From: Elusimicrobiaceae bacterium
GTDB lineage: Bacteria; Elusimicrobiota; Elusimicrobia; Elusimicrobiales; Elusimicrobiaceae
Assembly (NCBI GenBank): GCA_017961585.1
Contig: JAGCWX010000002.1
Location: forward strand, 1 to 38,885
Length of the DNA stretch: 38,885 nt
Direction: 5' to 3'
Positions 24,247 to 31,717 of this stretch are shown here, in pieces; position 1 is the stretch's first letter; each line of letters opens with the position of its first letter. The notes beneath the pieces were generated by a model, which did not search any database, had not been told where the DNA came from, and was given only the letters and a program-made list of their open reading frames with translations. The position numbers were made by a program, and so were the translations under genes.

Positions 24247-24252
24247 AAGAAT

Positions 24253-25551
24253 ATGCCCGCAGAACAACCCCCCATTTTAACGGATGAATTTAAAGACGCG
24301 CTTGCCCTATTGGAAAGCAAACCCGCTACCCGGCCGCTTATTTTTATCACAGGGCGCGCGGGCACCGGCAAAACCACCCTTTTAAAATACTTCGCCCAAC
24401 ACACCGCGCAAAACGTAGTGGTACTGGCCACCACAGGGCTGGCGGCCATCAACGTGCACGGGCAAACCGTCCATTCATTTTTCCGTCTAAAACCAGGCAA
24501 TTTGCTGGACCGAAACCTCCTGCGCCGCCTGCCGCGCAAAACGGTGGAAAGCTTTGACACGCTTATTATAGACGAGGCCTCCATGCTCCGCGCCGACCTC
24601 TTGGACGCGCTGGACCACATCCTGCAAATTTCCACCCGGTGCGAGGAGCCCTTCGGCGGCAAGCAGCTTATTTTATTTGGCGATTTATTTCAACTCCCTC
24701 CCGTGGAAGAGACCGAGCACAGCGGGCTGTTTGATTATTTTCAGGCGCGTTATAAAAGCCCGTATTTTTTTGATGCTCAGGTATTTAGTCGCCTGCCGCT
24801 GGAAGTGTTTGAGCTTAAACGCATTTTCCGCCAACGCGCTGACAAAGATTATGCTTCCTTATTAAACGCCATTCGCGAGGGACGCGTCTCCCAACCACAG
24901 CTGGACAGCCAGCTTAACGGGCGTGTATCGGCCGAGACTCCGGCCATTTTAGAGAACAGCATCCTTTTAGCTACTACCAATCAAAGTGCTCAGTGGCGCA
25001 ACCATAGCCAGCTGGCGCAACTACCCGGGCAGGAGTTTGTCTACACCGCCACGGCAGATGAAACCTTCACCAAAACCCCGCCGGCCGACCGCGAATTGCA
25101 CCTCAAAAAAGGGGCCAAAATTATGATGCTCGTCAATAGCGACAATTGGGTCAACGGAGACATCGGCACCGTGCACGACCTGGGGCCCGATTTCATTCAA
25201 GTAGAGCTTAAAGGCGTGGTGTACGAAGTGCAACCGCATGTGTGGGACGAAGTACGTTACGAATTTAACCCCTTAACGCAAAAACTCACCCCGCACGTGA
25301 AAGGGTTTTTCAAACAGTACCCGCTTAAATTAGCGTGGGCGATTACGGTGCACAAATCGCAAGGGCTCACGTTTGAAAATATTTATTTAGATATGGGGCG
25401 CGGTGCGTTTGCCCCGGGGCAGACCTATGTGGCGTTAAGCCGTTGCCGCACGTTAGCCGGCGTACATTTAAAACGCCCCATTTTAACTTCCGACGTCCAG
25501 TGCGACGCACGCGTCCAACAATTTTTTGACCAAGTAAAAGGGGCCCGCTAA
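24253..25551 (+). CDS. Pif1/RecD-like superfamily 1B helicase
   Basis: The 432-residue ATP-dependent 5'-3' DNA helicase-like protein has Walker A GRAGTGKTT (34-42), motif Ia ATTGLAAINVHGQTVHSFF, Walker B LIIDEASM, motif III GDLFQLPPV, motif IV/V LKRIFRQ, and motif VI HKSQGLTFENIYLD with YVALSRCRTLAGV. This is the Pif1 arrangement, with the VHSFF signature typical of Pif1-like bacterial proteins. Length is that of compact bacterial Pif1 homologues, with no extra nuclease or HRDC domain. The start is leaderless: TATAAT ends six bases before the ATG and there is no ribosome binding site. A terminator follows. Confidence 0.9.
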   Translation: MPAEQPPILTDEFKDALALLESKPATRPLIFITGRAGTGKTTLLKYFAQHTAQNVVVLATTGLAAINVHGQTVHSFFRLKPGNLLDRNLLRRLPRKTVESFDTLIIDEASMLRADLLDALDHILQISTRCEEPFGGKQLILFGDLFQLPPVEETEHSGLFDYFQARYKSPYFFDAQVFSRLPLEVFELKRIFRQRADKDYASLLNAIREGRVSQPQLDSQLNGRVSAETPAILENSILLATTNQSAQWRNHSQLAQLPGQEFVYTATADETFTKTPPADRELHLKKGAKIMMLVNSDNWVNGDIGTVHDLGPDFIQVELKGVVYEVQPHVWDEVRYEFNPLTQKLTPHVKGFFKQYPLKLAWAITVHKSQGLTFENIYLDMGRGAFAPGQTYVALSRCRTLAGVHLKRPILTSDVQCDARVQQFFDQVKGAR

Positions 25552-25580
25552 CGCGCTATTTTCAAGTTCCATTTTCTCTC

Positions 25581-25609
25581 AAAGGGCCCACAAATTTATG
25601 GGCCCTTTT
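25581..25609 (+). terminator. Terminator of the Pif1-like helicase gene
   Basis: AAAGGGCCCA (25581-25590) pairs with TGGGCCCTTT around an eight base loop, followed by a T tract. Confidence 0.85.
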
Positions 25610-25614
25610 TCTAA

Positions 25615-25664
25615 AGGTACTAGGCCCTTTGTACCTGGTTTTTATTTTAAAATCCCGCTACACT
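25615..25664 (+). promoter_or_regulatory. Promoter with GGCC element for the clostripain-like gene
   Basis: Inverted repeat AGGTAC-N10-GTACCT (25615-25636) encloses TAGGCCCTTT. A weak -35 TGGTTT (25636-25641), 17 bases, and TACACT (25659-25664) follow. The layout mirrors the promoter at 19982-20026. Confidence 0.45.
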
Positions 25665-25682
25665 ATAGGTAGAGGGCACACT

Positions 25683-27023
25683 ATGACAAAATGGATGAAA
25701 AATTTAGCGTTGCTGCTGTGTTTGGCACTTGTTGGAAATTGGTGCGGTGCAACGCCGTTATCCCAGCAACTGGAACGAAAAATCCAGGACCAAACAACCC
25801 GCCCGTGGCAATTAGTCATTGTTTCGGTTTCGCATCCTACCGCCGGGGAATTGGAAAAATCCGTTCTACAAGCCATGAAGAAAAACAACGCCTTGCGGCA
25901 TGTAATTGTCGTCAGTGTGGCGCCCGCTCCCAAAGCCACCGAATTTAAATTAAATGCCGGGCACATTACCCAGGTAAACCTCTCGCGCACCCTTTCCAAA
26001 ACGGCCCCGCTGTTGTCCGTGCGTTCGCTTTTGGCCCGCCTGGATCGTTCTAATTCCAAGTTCTACACGGGGTTAGTGGTGGACGCGCACGGCTCCGGCC
26101 ACGAATTACACACTCTGTTACAGGGCGAGGATAAAATTCCCGTTCAAAAATTTTTTGAAGACATCAAACAAGCGGGTGTAAAAATAGACGTGCTGGAATT
26201 AAAATCGTGTTCCATGGGTTCTTTGGCCACCTTATATTACGCCACCCAAAGCGGCGTGGTGGATTATTTGCTGGCTTCGCCGCCGGTGCTGGTGGAATCT
26301 TCCGCGGATGTAGGGCTCTTGCACGCCGCCACGCAAGTGCCGGGGGCGTTGTCTCATCCGGCCCAAGCCGCGCAAGCGGCTGTTCTATCGGGCAGCCCGG
26401 CGTTTGTAAAACATGTGGAAAAAGAATTGGGCGCAAACATTCCCCCCTTTACTACCGCCAAAGTGGGGTATTTCCTGCCGGATCTTCGCGTGCCCGTGAA
26501 AAATTGGGCGCACTCGTTACTGGGGTTAGTGGTGGCTTCCCTCACCGATTCCAAAGGAACTTTTCTGTTGCACCAAGAAGAATTATGGCAAGCTGACCTT
26601 GCGCAAAAAACATCTCGGGACGATTCTTCCCAAGGCAATACACTCACCCAAATCTCTTTGTTTCAATACCAAAAGCGCAAACTTTCGTTAGATGCTTTTT
26701 TAACCAACCTATTAGGGTATCAAATGGATATCCACACCTGGGCCCCCCAAAACCAAGAATCCTACCGGCAAGCATTCACCCTTTTTAAAAATGACTCGTT
26801 AGCGTTGAAGCAACATTTAAATAGGGCTGTCAAACAAGGGGTCTGCTATCATAACGGGACGATTTATATCGCCAAAACCGCGCAAGACATGGATGCGTGG
26901 CCGCGGGAATGCTTGGGCAAGCTCTCGCTTGATTTCCAGCAAGTGGACGAAATTGTTATGCAATCCCGCCTTGATTTTTCCGCCGGAACTTACCAAAAAC
27001 GGCTGGGATCAATAGAAAAATGA
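25683..27023 (+). CDS. Secreted clostripain-like (C11) cysteine peptidase homologue
   Basis: The 446-residue protein has a signal peptide (to about residue 23, with a cysteine at 21 in WCGA) and a caspase-like alpha/beta core. The putative catalytic dyad is His136 in LVVDAHGSGH and Cys176 in LELKSCSMGSL, the positions of the C11 motifs WDHGGG and DACLMG. The rest shows no further recognised domain. Clan CD peptidases of this type are found in gut bacteria. The match is by motif and spacing only, and activity is not proven. The ATG at 25683 is chosen over an upstream in-frame TTG because it starts the signal peptide. GAGGG lies just upstream, 6-7 bases away. Confidence 0.72.
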   Translation: MTKWMKNLALLLCLALVGNWCGATPLSQQLERKIQDQTTRPWQLVIVSVSHPTAGELEKSVLQAMKKNNALRHVIVVSVAPAPKATEFKLNAGHITQVNLSRTLSKTAPLLSVRSLLARLDRSNSKFYTGLVVDAHGSGHELHTLLQGEDKIPVQKFFEDIKQAGVKIDVLELKSCSMGSLATLYYATQSGVVDYLLASPPVLVESSADVGLLHAATQVPGALSHPAQAAQAAVLSGSPAFVKHVEKELGANIPPFTTAKVGYFLPDLRVPVKNWAHSLLGLVVASLTDSKGTFLLHQEELWQADLAQKTSRDDSSQGNTLTQISLFQYQKRKLSLDAFLTNLLGYQMDIHTWAPQNQESYRQAFTLFKNDSLALKQHLNRAVKQGVCYHNGTIYIAKTAQDMDAWPRECLGKLSLDFQQVDEIVMQSRLDFSAGTYQKRLGSIEK

Positions 27024-27081
27024 ATCTACTAACATGGGCTCTTACGTTTACGCAACGGAGCATTTTGGACAAAGCTTCCAC

Positions 27082-27111
27082 TTTGGCAAACGCCAAAATA
27101 CTTAGTAATAA
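27082..27111 (+). promoter_or_regulatory. Putative promoter with TTTGGC/GCCAAA inverted repeat
   Basis: TTTGGC-AAAC-GCCAAA (27082-27097) overlaps a possible -35 TTGGCA (27083-27088), with TAATAA 17 bases downstream (27106-27111). It precedes the gene at 27140 and resembles the palindrome in the promoter at 16136-16164. Confidence 0.4.
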
Positions 27112-27139
27112 TATGATAAAATAATGAAAAGGAGAATCT

Positions 27140-27622
27140 ATGAAAAAGCTATTATTGACCTTATCTATTGGAATTTTTTGTTTGGGTGCAGCCACAAATG
27201 CGGTGGCACAAAAGAAAATTTCTGTGAGGCCGAAAGTTGTAAAAAGAGTGCCACGAACACCTAAAATCTCGCCCGCCAAACTTACTAGCGTTTTGAACAG
27301 AAGGATGCAGCCCCCCAAGCGCAATGCATCCCCATCTCTTTATGCCAATGATGAAGTACGGCAAATCTGCCAAGGCATAGAAGGTTTACGTTCAGAAAAG
27401 GTCTGCGCAAATTGGGTGGCCGAAATGGCCGCAAAAGACCCCAATTTCCAAGTTACTGCCATTAAACGGGCGCTAAGAAATCCTTATGGTTTGAGTACGG
27501 GGAAATTATTAGTTGTTTCTTACACCTATCAAAAGAAAAACTTGCAGCAAATCTTTGCTCAAGCGTGGGGTGATCAGTGGTATATAACTCATGAGAATTT
27601 GGATCTTAATAACTTGCGTTAG
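27140..27622 (+). CDS. Small secreted basic protein of unknown function
   Basis: The 160-residue protein has a signal peptide (MKKLLLTLSIGIFCLGAATN, cleavage likely after AVA at about 23). A strongly basic, proline-rich segment follows (RPKVVKRVPRTPKISPAKL), then a compact domain with two cysteines (QICQGI, KVCANW) and a C-terminal beta-like stretch (LLVVSYTYQKKN, WGDQWYITHE). No family is recognised. AAGGAG precedes the ATG with good spacing, and a hairpin terminator follows. The gene is monocistronic. Confidence 0.72.
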   Translation: MKKLLLTLSIGIFCLGAATNAVAQKKISVRPKVVKRVPRTPKISPAKLTSVLNRRMQPPKRNASPSLYANDEVRQICQGIEGLRSEKVCANWVAEMAAKDPNFQVTAIKRALRNPYGLSTGKLLVVSYTYQKKNLQQIFAQAWGDQWYITHENLDLNNLR

Positions 27623-27668
27623 CATCCTTCCCCAATAGAACAAAGCAACTCTCTTAAACATCCATTTT

Positions 27669-27700
27669 AAAACCTACACCCAGCGTGTGGGTTTTAAATT
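27669..27700 (+). terminator. Terminator of the small basic secreted-protein gene
   Basis: AAAACCTACAC (27669-27679) pairs with GTGTGGGTTTT (27685-27695) over 11 bp including one G-U pair, followed by AAATTTTTG. Confidence 0.7.
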
Positions 27701-27799
27701 TTTGTGTATATAACTGTTTACCCGGTTCAACGTTCACAAGCACGCATAGATTTCCTACCATCTGGCTCATATGATAAAATAGAAATAAGAGGTAAAAAT

Positions 27800-28615
27800 A
27801 TGAAAAAGTTGGCTTTGATTTTGGTTGTAGCTTTATTAACAGGATGCGTGCATGCACAACCCAAACAAAAAATTACCCTACAAGGTGACCATGGGAAGTT
27901 ATCCGCCATTTTACAAATTCCAAAAGATAAAAAAACATATCCGTTGGTTATGATTATGCATGGTTTCAACGGGCATAAAGATATGCCTCTGTTCCCGGAA
28001 TTGGAACATCAGCTCAATGAACGCGGCATAGCTACTATTCGTTTTGATTTTAATGGCCAAGGAGAGAGCGAAGGTTCTTTTTTGGACATGACGATTCCGA
28101 ACGAAATAGAAGATGCCCGCAAAATATACGAATACGTCCGTCAACTGCCCGGGGTAGAATCCGTATCCGCTGTAGGGCATTCCCAAGGGGGAGTAGTGGC
28201 CTCTATGTTGGCTGGGCAGTTGGGGGCAGACAAAATAAAGAGTATCGCGTTGTTGGCTCCGGCAGGGGAACTCAAGGATGATACCGCTAAAGGCGATTTG
28301 TTCGGCACGCAATATGACCCTGAGAATATCCCGGAATATATCACCCTGTACATCGGGCTAAAAGTGGGGCGCGCTTTTTTGGCAACCACCCCGCACTTGC
28401 CGATTTATGAAGTTGCCAGCCAATATACCGGGCCGGTGCTTATTGTGCACAGCGTGGATGATGAATTGGTACCTTATGTATATGGTGAACGTTTTAAACA
28501 AGGGTATAAAAATGCACATTTGGAAACATTGCATGCTTTTGACCATAGTTTTACACAGGATGTGCCTGCCGTCATCAACCTAGTAGCCACTTTCTTTTCC
28601 GAGCAACTTTTATAA
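27800..28615 (+). CDS. Alpha/beta hydrolase lipoprotein, feruloyl/cinnamoyl-esterase-like
   Basis: The 271-residue protein has a lipoprotein signal (MKKLALILVVALLTGC, lipobox LTGC, Cys16) and an alpha/beta-hydrolase domain. The oxyanion region is MHGFNGHK, the nucleophile is the serine in VGHSQGG, the acid is probably the aspartate in HSVDDELVP, and the histidine lies in AFDHSFTQ. The segment DLFGTQYDPENIPEY and the overall layout closely resemble rumen feruloyl/cinnamoyl esterases of the Est1E type, which release phenolic acids from plant fibre. Substrate is inferred from family likeness only. The ATG at 27800 is preferred to upstream starts because AAGAGG precedes it and it gives the lipobox. 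Lipidation would be by Lgt. Confidence 0.82.
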   Translation: MKKLALILVVALLTGCVHAQPKQKITLQGDHGKLSAILQIPKDKKTYPLVMIMHGFNGHKDMPLFPELEHQLNERGIATIRFDFNGQGESEGSFLDMTIPNEIEDARKIYEYVRQLPGVESVSAVGHSQGGVVASMLAGQLGADKIKSIALLAPAGELKDDTAKGDLFGTQYDPENIPEYITLYIGLKVGRAFLATTPHLPIYEVASQYTGPVLIVHSVDDELVPYVYGERFKQGYKNAHLETLHAFDHSFTQDVPAVINLVATFFSEQLL

Positions 28616-28624
28616 AAGATATTT

Positions 28625-28662
28625 CCAATTTTACTGCACCCACCAAGCGGTGTTCTACCGAC
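28625..28662. repeat. Dispersed repeat, copy A (core only)
   Basis: The core ATTTTACTGCACCCACCAAG followed by CGGTGTTCTACCGACG matches copies B and C with few changes. The upstream hairpin of the other copies is missing. A second short match (ATTTTCTGCCG, 28676-28686) also occurs at 29940-29950. Confidence 0.75.
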
Positions 28663-28780
28663 GAGGCGTGTACGAATTTTCTGCCGTGCTTTTCCAAGTC
28701 TGCCAAAGACAGTTCTTAAATTGGCAGAAAATGTATATTTATTGACGGCAGGTTCAAGTTCCTCTAGCGCAGATAGATTT

Positions 28781-29764
28781 TTAGGCTTGCTTAGTTTCAT
28801 TTTGAGGTTCAAGCAAATTGATAAGTTCAAGCAAATTGATAAAGTTTTCAAATTTAGCCCATTCTTTAATAAAAGCACTTCTAAGAGATGTAAATAGAAC
28901 AATATCCATTCCCCATTTCGTTTTTGTACATACAATTCCTTCGGGGCTAATCAGTATGGTTACTTTCCTGTCAATATTCTTTCCATAAGAAATTAAAGTG
29001 GGGAGAAATTTTTGAAAAAAATCTTGCTCTAAAGTTTGTGGGTCATCCGTATAAATTTCAAACAGACCTTGAGTGTCTATTTCTATTTTTTGGAGATTCT
29101 TAATTTTCTTTGCGCAGTTTCTTTTCGGCCTTATTAAAATTGTGCTCGTAATATTTTTTATGGGTACCGTACGCAAAACAAATCCTTCAAAATTTGAAAA
29201 ATGTTTGCGACCATGCTTTCCGGTAAAAGAAAACCGGTTAAGCAGATAGTAAAAATCCAATCTAAAAGGCCGGTCGGCATGTGTTCCTACATACAGGGGC
29301 TTTCCCTCTGATTCTGACGTATTCCCGTACACATTGATTTTATTGAGAAGGTTTACAAATTCCCACGCAGGACCTTTTTCTGTCCATGTCCAATCGTCAG
29401 GAGAGGTAGGCCTTAGAAGTTTTTGAAAGAAGTTTTTTTGTTCGATTCGTGCAGAATGAGCAATTTCATTGCAATCTAGTCCCCAACTCCAGTGGTGTTC
29501 TTCGCTTATAAAAAAAGGTATATATTCAACTAGTTTCTCCCTGCAAATATTCCACAATATTGGCAAAGGAATAAATCCAAAACACGCCATCCAAATTAAA
29601 AAACCTCTTGTCTCTTTATCCACGGGATAAGATATTACAATAAAACTGATTATCGCGCTTAAATAACAAAACAAATAAATAAGAATGATTATCTTAAAAA
29701 TTCTGGCTTTGGATAGATATTCCTTTTTTATTTGATATGGGAAATTTTCTTTATTTATAAACAT
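28781..29764 (-). CDS. DUF3137-like membrane protein
   Basis: The 327-residue protein has a basic N-terminus and two transmembrane helices (IFKIIILIYLFCYLSAIISF and the stretch around FLIWMACFGFIPLPILW). A cytoplasmic-type alpha/beta domain follows, with GRKHFSNFEGFVLRTVPIKN and LFEIYTDDPQTLEQDFF. That order of motifs fits DUF3137 proteins, whose function is unknown; the likeness is from memory and moderate. The C-terminus has a Leu/Ile/Asn-rich segment repeated in part (FINLLELINLLEP), with the matching DNA TTCAAGCAAATTGATAA duplicated in tandem near 28808-28842. GAGGA precedes the ATG. The gene is AT-rich compared with the housekeeping operons, consistent with an accessory region. Confidence 0.6.
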   Translation of the reverse strand: MFINKENFPYQIKKEYLSKARIFKIIILIYLFCYLSAIISFIVISYPVDKETRGFLIWMACFGFIPLPILWNICREKLVEYIPFFISEEHHWSWGLDCNEIAHSARIEQKNFFQKLLRPTSPDDWTWTEKGPAWEFVNLLNKINVYGNTSESEGKPLYVGTHADRPFRLDFYYLLNRFSFTGKHGRKHFSNFEGFVLRTVPIKNITSTILIRPKRNCAKKIKNLQKIEIDTQGLFEIYTDDPQTLEQDFFQKFLPTLISYGKNIDRKVTILISPEGIVCTKTKWGMDIVLFTSLRSAFIKEWAKFENFINLLELINLLEPQNETKQA

Positions 29765-30093
29765 TTCAAGGTTTCCTCTGATGTTAGATATACTCTTATT
29801 ATAAAATATTTTCTTTTAATCCAGTTGTTTTACTGCATAAAGTTCACTGCGCTATTTGCGACATAAACTTTTTGGACCTTAAAAATTTTTATAGAATACA
29901 AATTTTTTCCGCGGGAAATTTGTTATAGTTTTTCTGCCATTTTCTGCCGAGTACTTTCCCGTTTTTGACATTTTTTGTTAGTAAAATTTTCAGTTTCCCG
30001 ACGAGAAAGTATAAAAGAGAGTGGTTCAGTAAACAAGGACGGTTTTTAGGGCCTAAAATTGCGCGGAAAATTTGATTTTGTCGACGAGAAAAA
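29765..30093. other. Gene-free AT-rich stretch with repeat fragments
   Basis: No supported gene. It contains short repeated pieces: TTTTCTGCCATTTTCTGCCG (tandem, about 29931-29950), CGACGAGAAA at 29999-30008 and again near 30082, and an odd palindrome TTTTAGG-G-CCTAAAA (30044-30058). These look like remnants of the same repeat family as copies A-C. Confidence 0.5.
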
Positions 30094-30179
30094 TTTAGGC
30101 CCCGCATATGCGAGGCCCAAATTTTACTGCGCCCACCAAGCGGTGTTCTACCGACGGGTGAGTAACCAAAATAGTGCCC
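30094..30179. repeat. Dispersed repeat, copy B (full length)
   Basis: It begins with a near-perfect hairpin (TTTAGGCCCCGCATATGCGAGGCCCAAA as two arms about 30094-30121). The conserved core (30121-30155, TTTTACTGCGCCCACCAAGC then GGTGTTCTACCGACG) and the tail CCAAAATAGTGCCC (30166-30179) follow. Copy C keeps the same order of parts. Confidence 0.8.
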
Positions 30180-30186
30180 TATTTCT

Positions 30187-30777
30187 TTATAGTTCTCTAC
30201 CCATAACTTTGCGGGATTTGTTGGACGTTTGCTTGAGTATTTTATTTGATTTAGTATTTTGTTGATATTTTTTATCAAATGAGCATTCTTCCCAACCGGA
30301 CAAAACATCTTGACGAAATAATACTTTATACTTTTTCAAAACTTGTTCACAAGTCATACAACTTCCTTCGCGGAGCAATACTGGTTTATCATTTGGGCAC
30401 TCTTTACATTTGTCTTGGCCTTTTCTAACATCAAAAATAGGTGCTTCCGTCTGCTTATAATTACAGGGGACACAGGCCCCGTTGCTTAAAAGCACAGGCC
30501 TATCATCCGGGCAGTTTATAACGCAATCTGATCCAACTCCACTAGAGTTTTCACATTTTTCGCATCCTAGAATGCCCGCTACATTAGTCCAATTTTTATA
30601 TTCATCACACGCTATACAACTACCGTTGACATATAAAGGTTTATCATCCGTGCATTTTATTTGGCGTTGTTCATATTCTTTCTGCGCTTTTTGCAATTTC
30701 AGATCTACTGGACTTATAGCACCCATCACTTGTGTTGTGATGATAAATCCTAAAATGGCAAAAATGATTCTTTTCAT
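30187..30777 (-). CDS. Secreted protein with repeated CxDxPxxxxxGxCxxC motifs
   Basis: The 196-residue protein has a signal peptide (MKRIIFAILGFIITTQVMGA) and then a cysteine-rich domain built of three units. These are C-TDDKPLYVNGSC-IAC, C-PDDRPVLLSNGAC-VPC and C-PNDKPVLLREGSC-MTC, each separated by 20-30 residues that also carry Cys pairs (CEKCEN, CKEC). The pattern resembles small metal- or disulfide-bound knuckles. I know no function; such repeats seem typical of Elusimicrobia surface proteins (impression, not shown). The ATG at 30777 gives the signal peptide and has AAGGGAG before it; an in-frame upstream ATG is less likely. The C-terminal 25 residues are basic and polar and end seven bases from repeat copy B. 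Confidence 0.75.
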   Translation of the reverse strand: MKRIIFAILGFIITTQVMGAISPVDLKLQKAQKEYEQRQIKCTDDKPLYVNGSCIACDEYKNWTNVAGILGCEKCENSSGVGSDCVINCPDDRPVLLSNGACVPCNYKQTEAPIFDVRKGQDKCKECPNDKPVLLREGSCMTCEQVLKKYKVLFRQDVLSGWEECSFDKKYQQNTKSNKILKQTSNKSRKVMGREL

Positions 30778-30850
30778 AAATTTCTCCCTTTGTCGGTTTA
30801 TTGATATTCTATCATAAAAATGACTGTCCGACATTAACTAACTAGGATAT

Positions 30851-30937
30851 TTTTAGGCCCCGCAAACGCGGAGCCCAAATTTTACTGCGCCCACCAAGCA
30901 GTGAACCCTCGACGGAGAGGTGTCCAAAATAGTGCCC
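30851..30937. repeat. Dispersed repeat, copy C (full length)
   Basis: Hairpin GGCCCCGCAAACGCGGAGCC, core TTTTACTGCGCCCACCAAGC, and tail CCAAAATAGTGCCC match copy B in order and spacing. The middle differs (GTGAACCCTCGACGG versus GTGTTCTACCGACGG). It lies in the gene-free stretch 30778-31126, which otherwise holds only the Cys-repeat gene's upstream region and the fic terminator. Confidence 0.8.
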
Positions 30938-31082
30938 ATGATTTTCATACAAAAAGTACTGAAAATTTAAGCATTTTTTAACATCACTTTTAATTCATCG
31001 AGGGGCTTTCGAGGGAGGTTCAAGGCGCAGGTTGAGCAGTTATAAAAACTACCTGTGACTTAAAGTGTGACAATTTTACGAT

Positions 31083-31105
31083 AAAAAACCCCGCATTTAG
31101 CGGGG
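31083..31105 (-). terminator. Terminator of fic
   Basis: CCCCGC (31089-31094) pairs with GCGGGG (31100-31105) around ATTTA. On the minus strand TTTTTT follows. Confidence 0.85.
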
Positions 31106-31126
31106 CTTTCTAGTTATAAGTGAGAT

Positions 31127-31681
31127 TTATTTGCCTTGGCCGTATCCTTCGTAATAGTAGGACTGGTCAATGCCTTTGAAGATTACTTCGCGGTCTTCGG
31201 TTTTATCGGTCAAATTTGGCTCTAAAAGGGCGCGTAACTCCAAATCGTTAACCGGACTGCGCTCCATGGCCTGTAAGTAGAGATCTTTGTCCACATTTTG
31301 CCAGTTGACCACTTTGCCTAAGTTCTTTTTGAGGATAAGATCTAGCCAAATGCGTGTGGAACGTCCGTTGCCTTCCATAAACGGGTGGGCAATGTTCATT
31401 TCTACATACTTAGCGATGATCTGCTCAAAAGTGCTTTCCGGCATTTTATCAATGGCTTTGAGGACATCTTTTAGATATAGACTATTGGCAAAGCGAAACC
31501 CACTTTTGGAGATGTTTTTCTCGCGGATTTGCCCTGCATACGGGTATAATCCTTGGAACAAATACGCGTGGATTTGCTGTAGACCCTTGGTAGTGCCTAC
31601 TTCCACATTCTTAATGTCGCCCGATTCATATAACCGTCGAGCGTTTGCTAAACTAGCTTCATCTATCTTGTTTTGTTCCAT
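31127..31681 (-). CDS. Fic-domain AMP-transferase, class III (NmFic-like)
   Basis: The 184-residue protein has the Fic active-site motif [12 protein letters not shown] (His99), which transfers AMP from ATP to hydroxyl groups of target proteins. The C-terminal helix contains SYYYEG (174-179), the (S/T)xxxE(G/N) autoinhibitory motif that marks class III single-domain Fic proteins. Much of the sequence ([52 protein letters not shown]) is nearly the same as the Neisseria meningitidis Fic as I remember it; that enzyme modifies DNA gyrase. No antitoxin gene is needed in this class. The ATG at 31681 is preferred; an in-frame ATG six codons upstream has no ribosome binding site. It is the last minus-strand gene of the defence region. 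Confidence 0.9.
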   Translation of the reverse strand: MEQNKIDEASLANARRLYESGDIKNVEVGTTKGLQQIHAYLFQGLYPYAGQIREKNISKSGFRFANSLYLKDVLKAIDKMPESTFEQIIAKYVEMNIAHPFMEGNGRSTRIWLDLILKKNLGKVVNWQNVDKDLYLQAMERSPVNDLELRALLEPNLTDKTEDREVIFKGIDQSYYYEGYGQGK

Positions 31682-31717
31682 ACGATTACCTACTTTCATT
31701 TTACCATAAATAACCCA

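Noticed and set aside
28474-28935. Open frame of 153 codons on the minus strand
   Set aside because: It overlaps the 3' ends of two better-supported genes and runs through repeat copy A, whose core reads VGRTPLGG in this frame. It has no ribosome binding site.
29889-30308. Open frame of 139 codons on the minus strand
   Set aside because: It overlaps the Cys-repeat gene and crosses repeat copy B, giving the same VGRTPLGG string by translation of the repeat. The start lies inside another gene and the composition is not protein-like.
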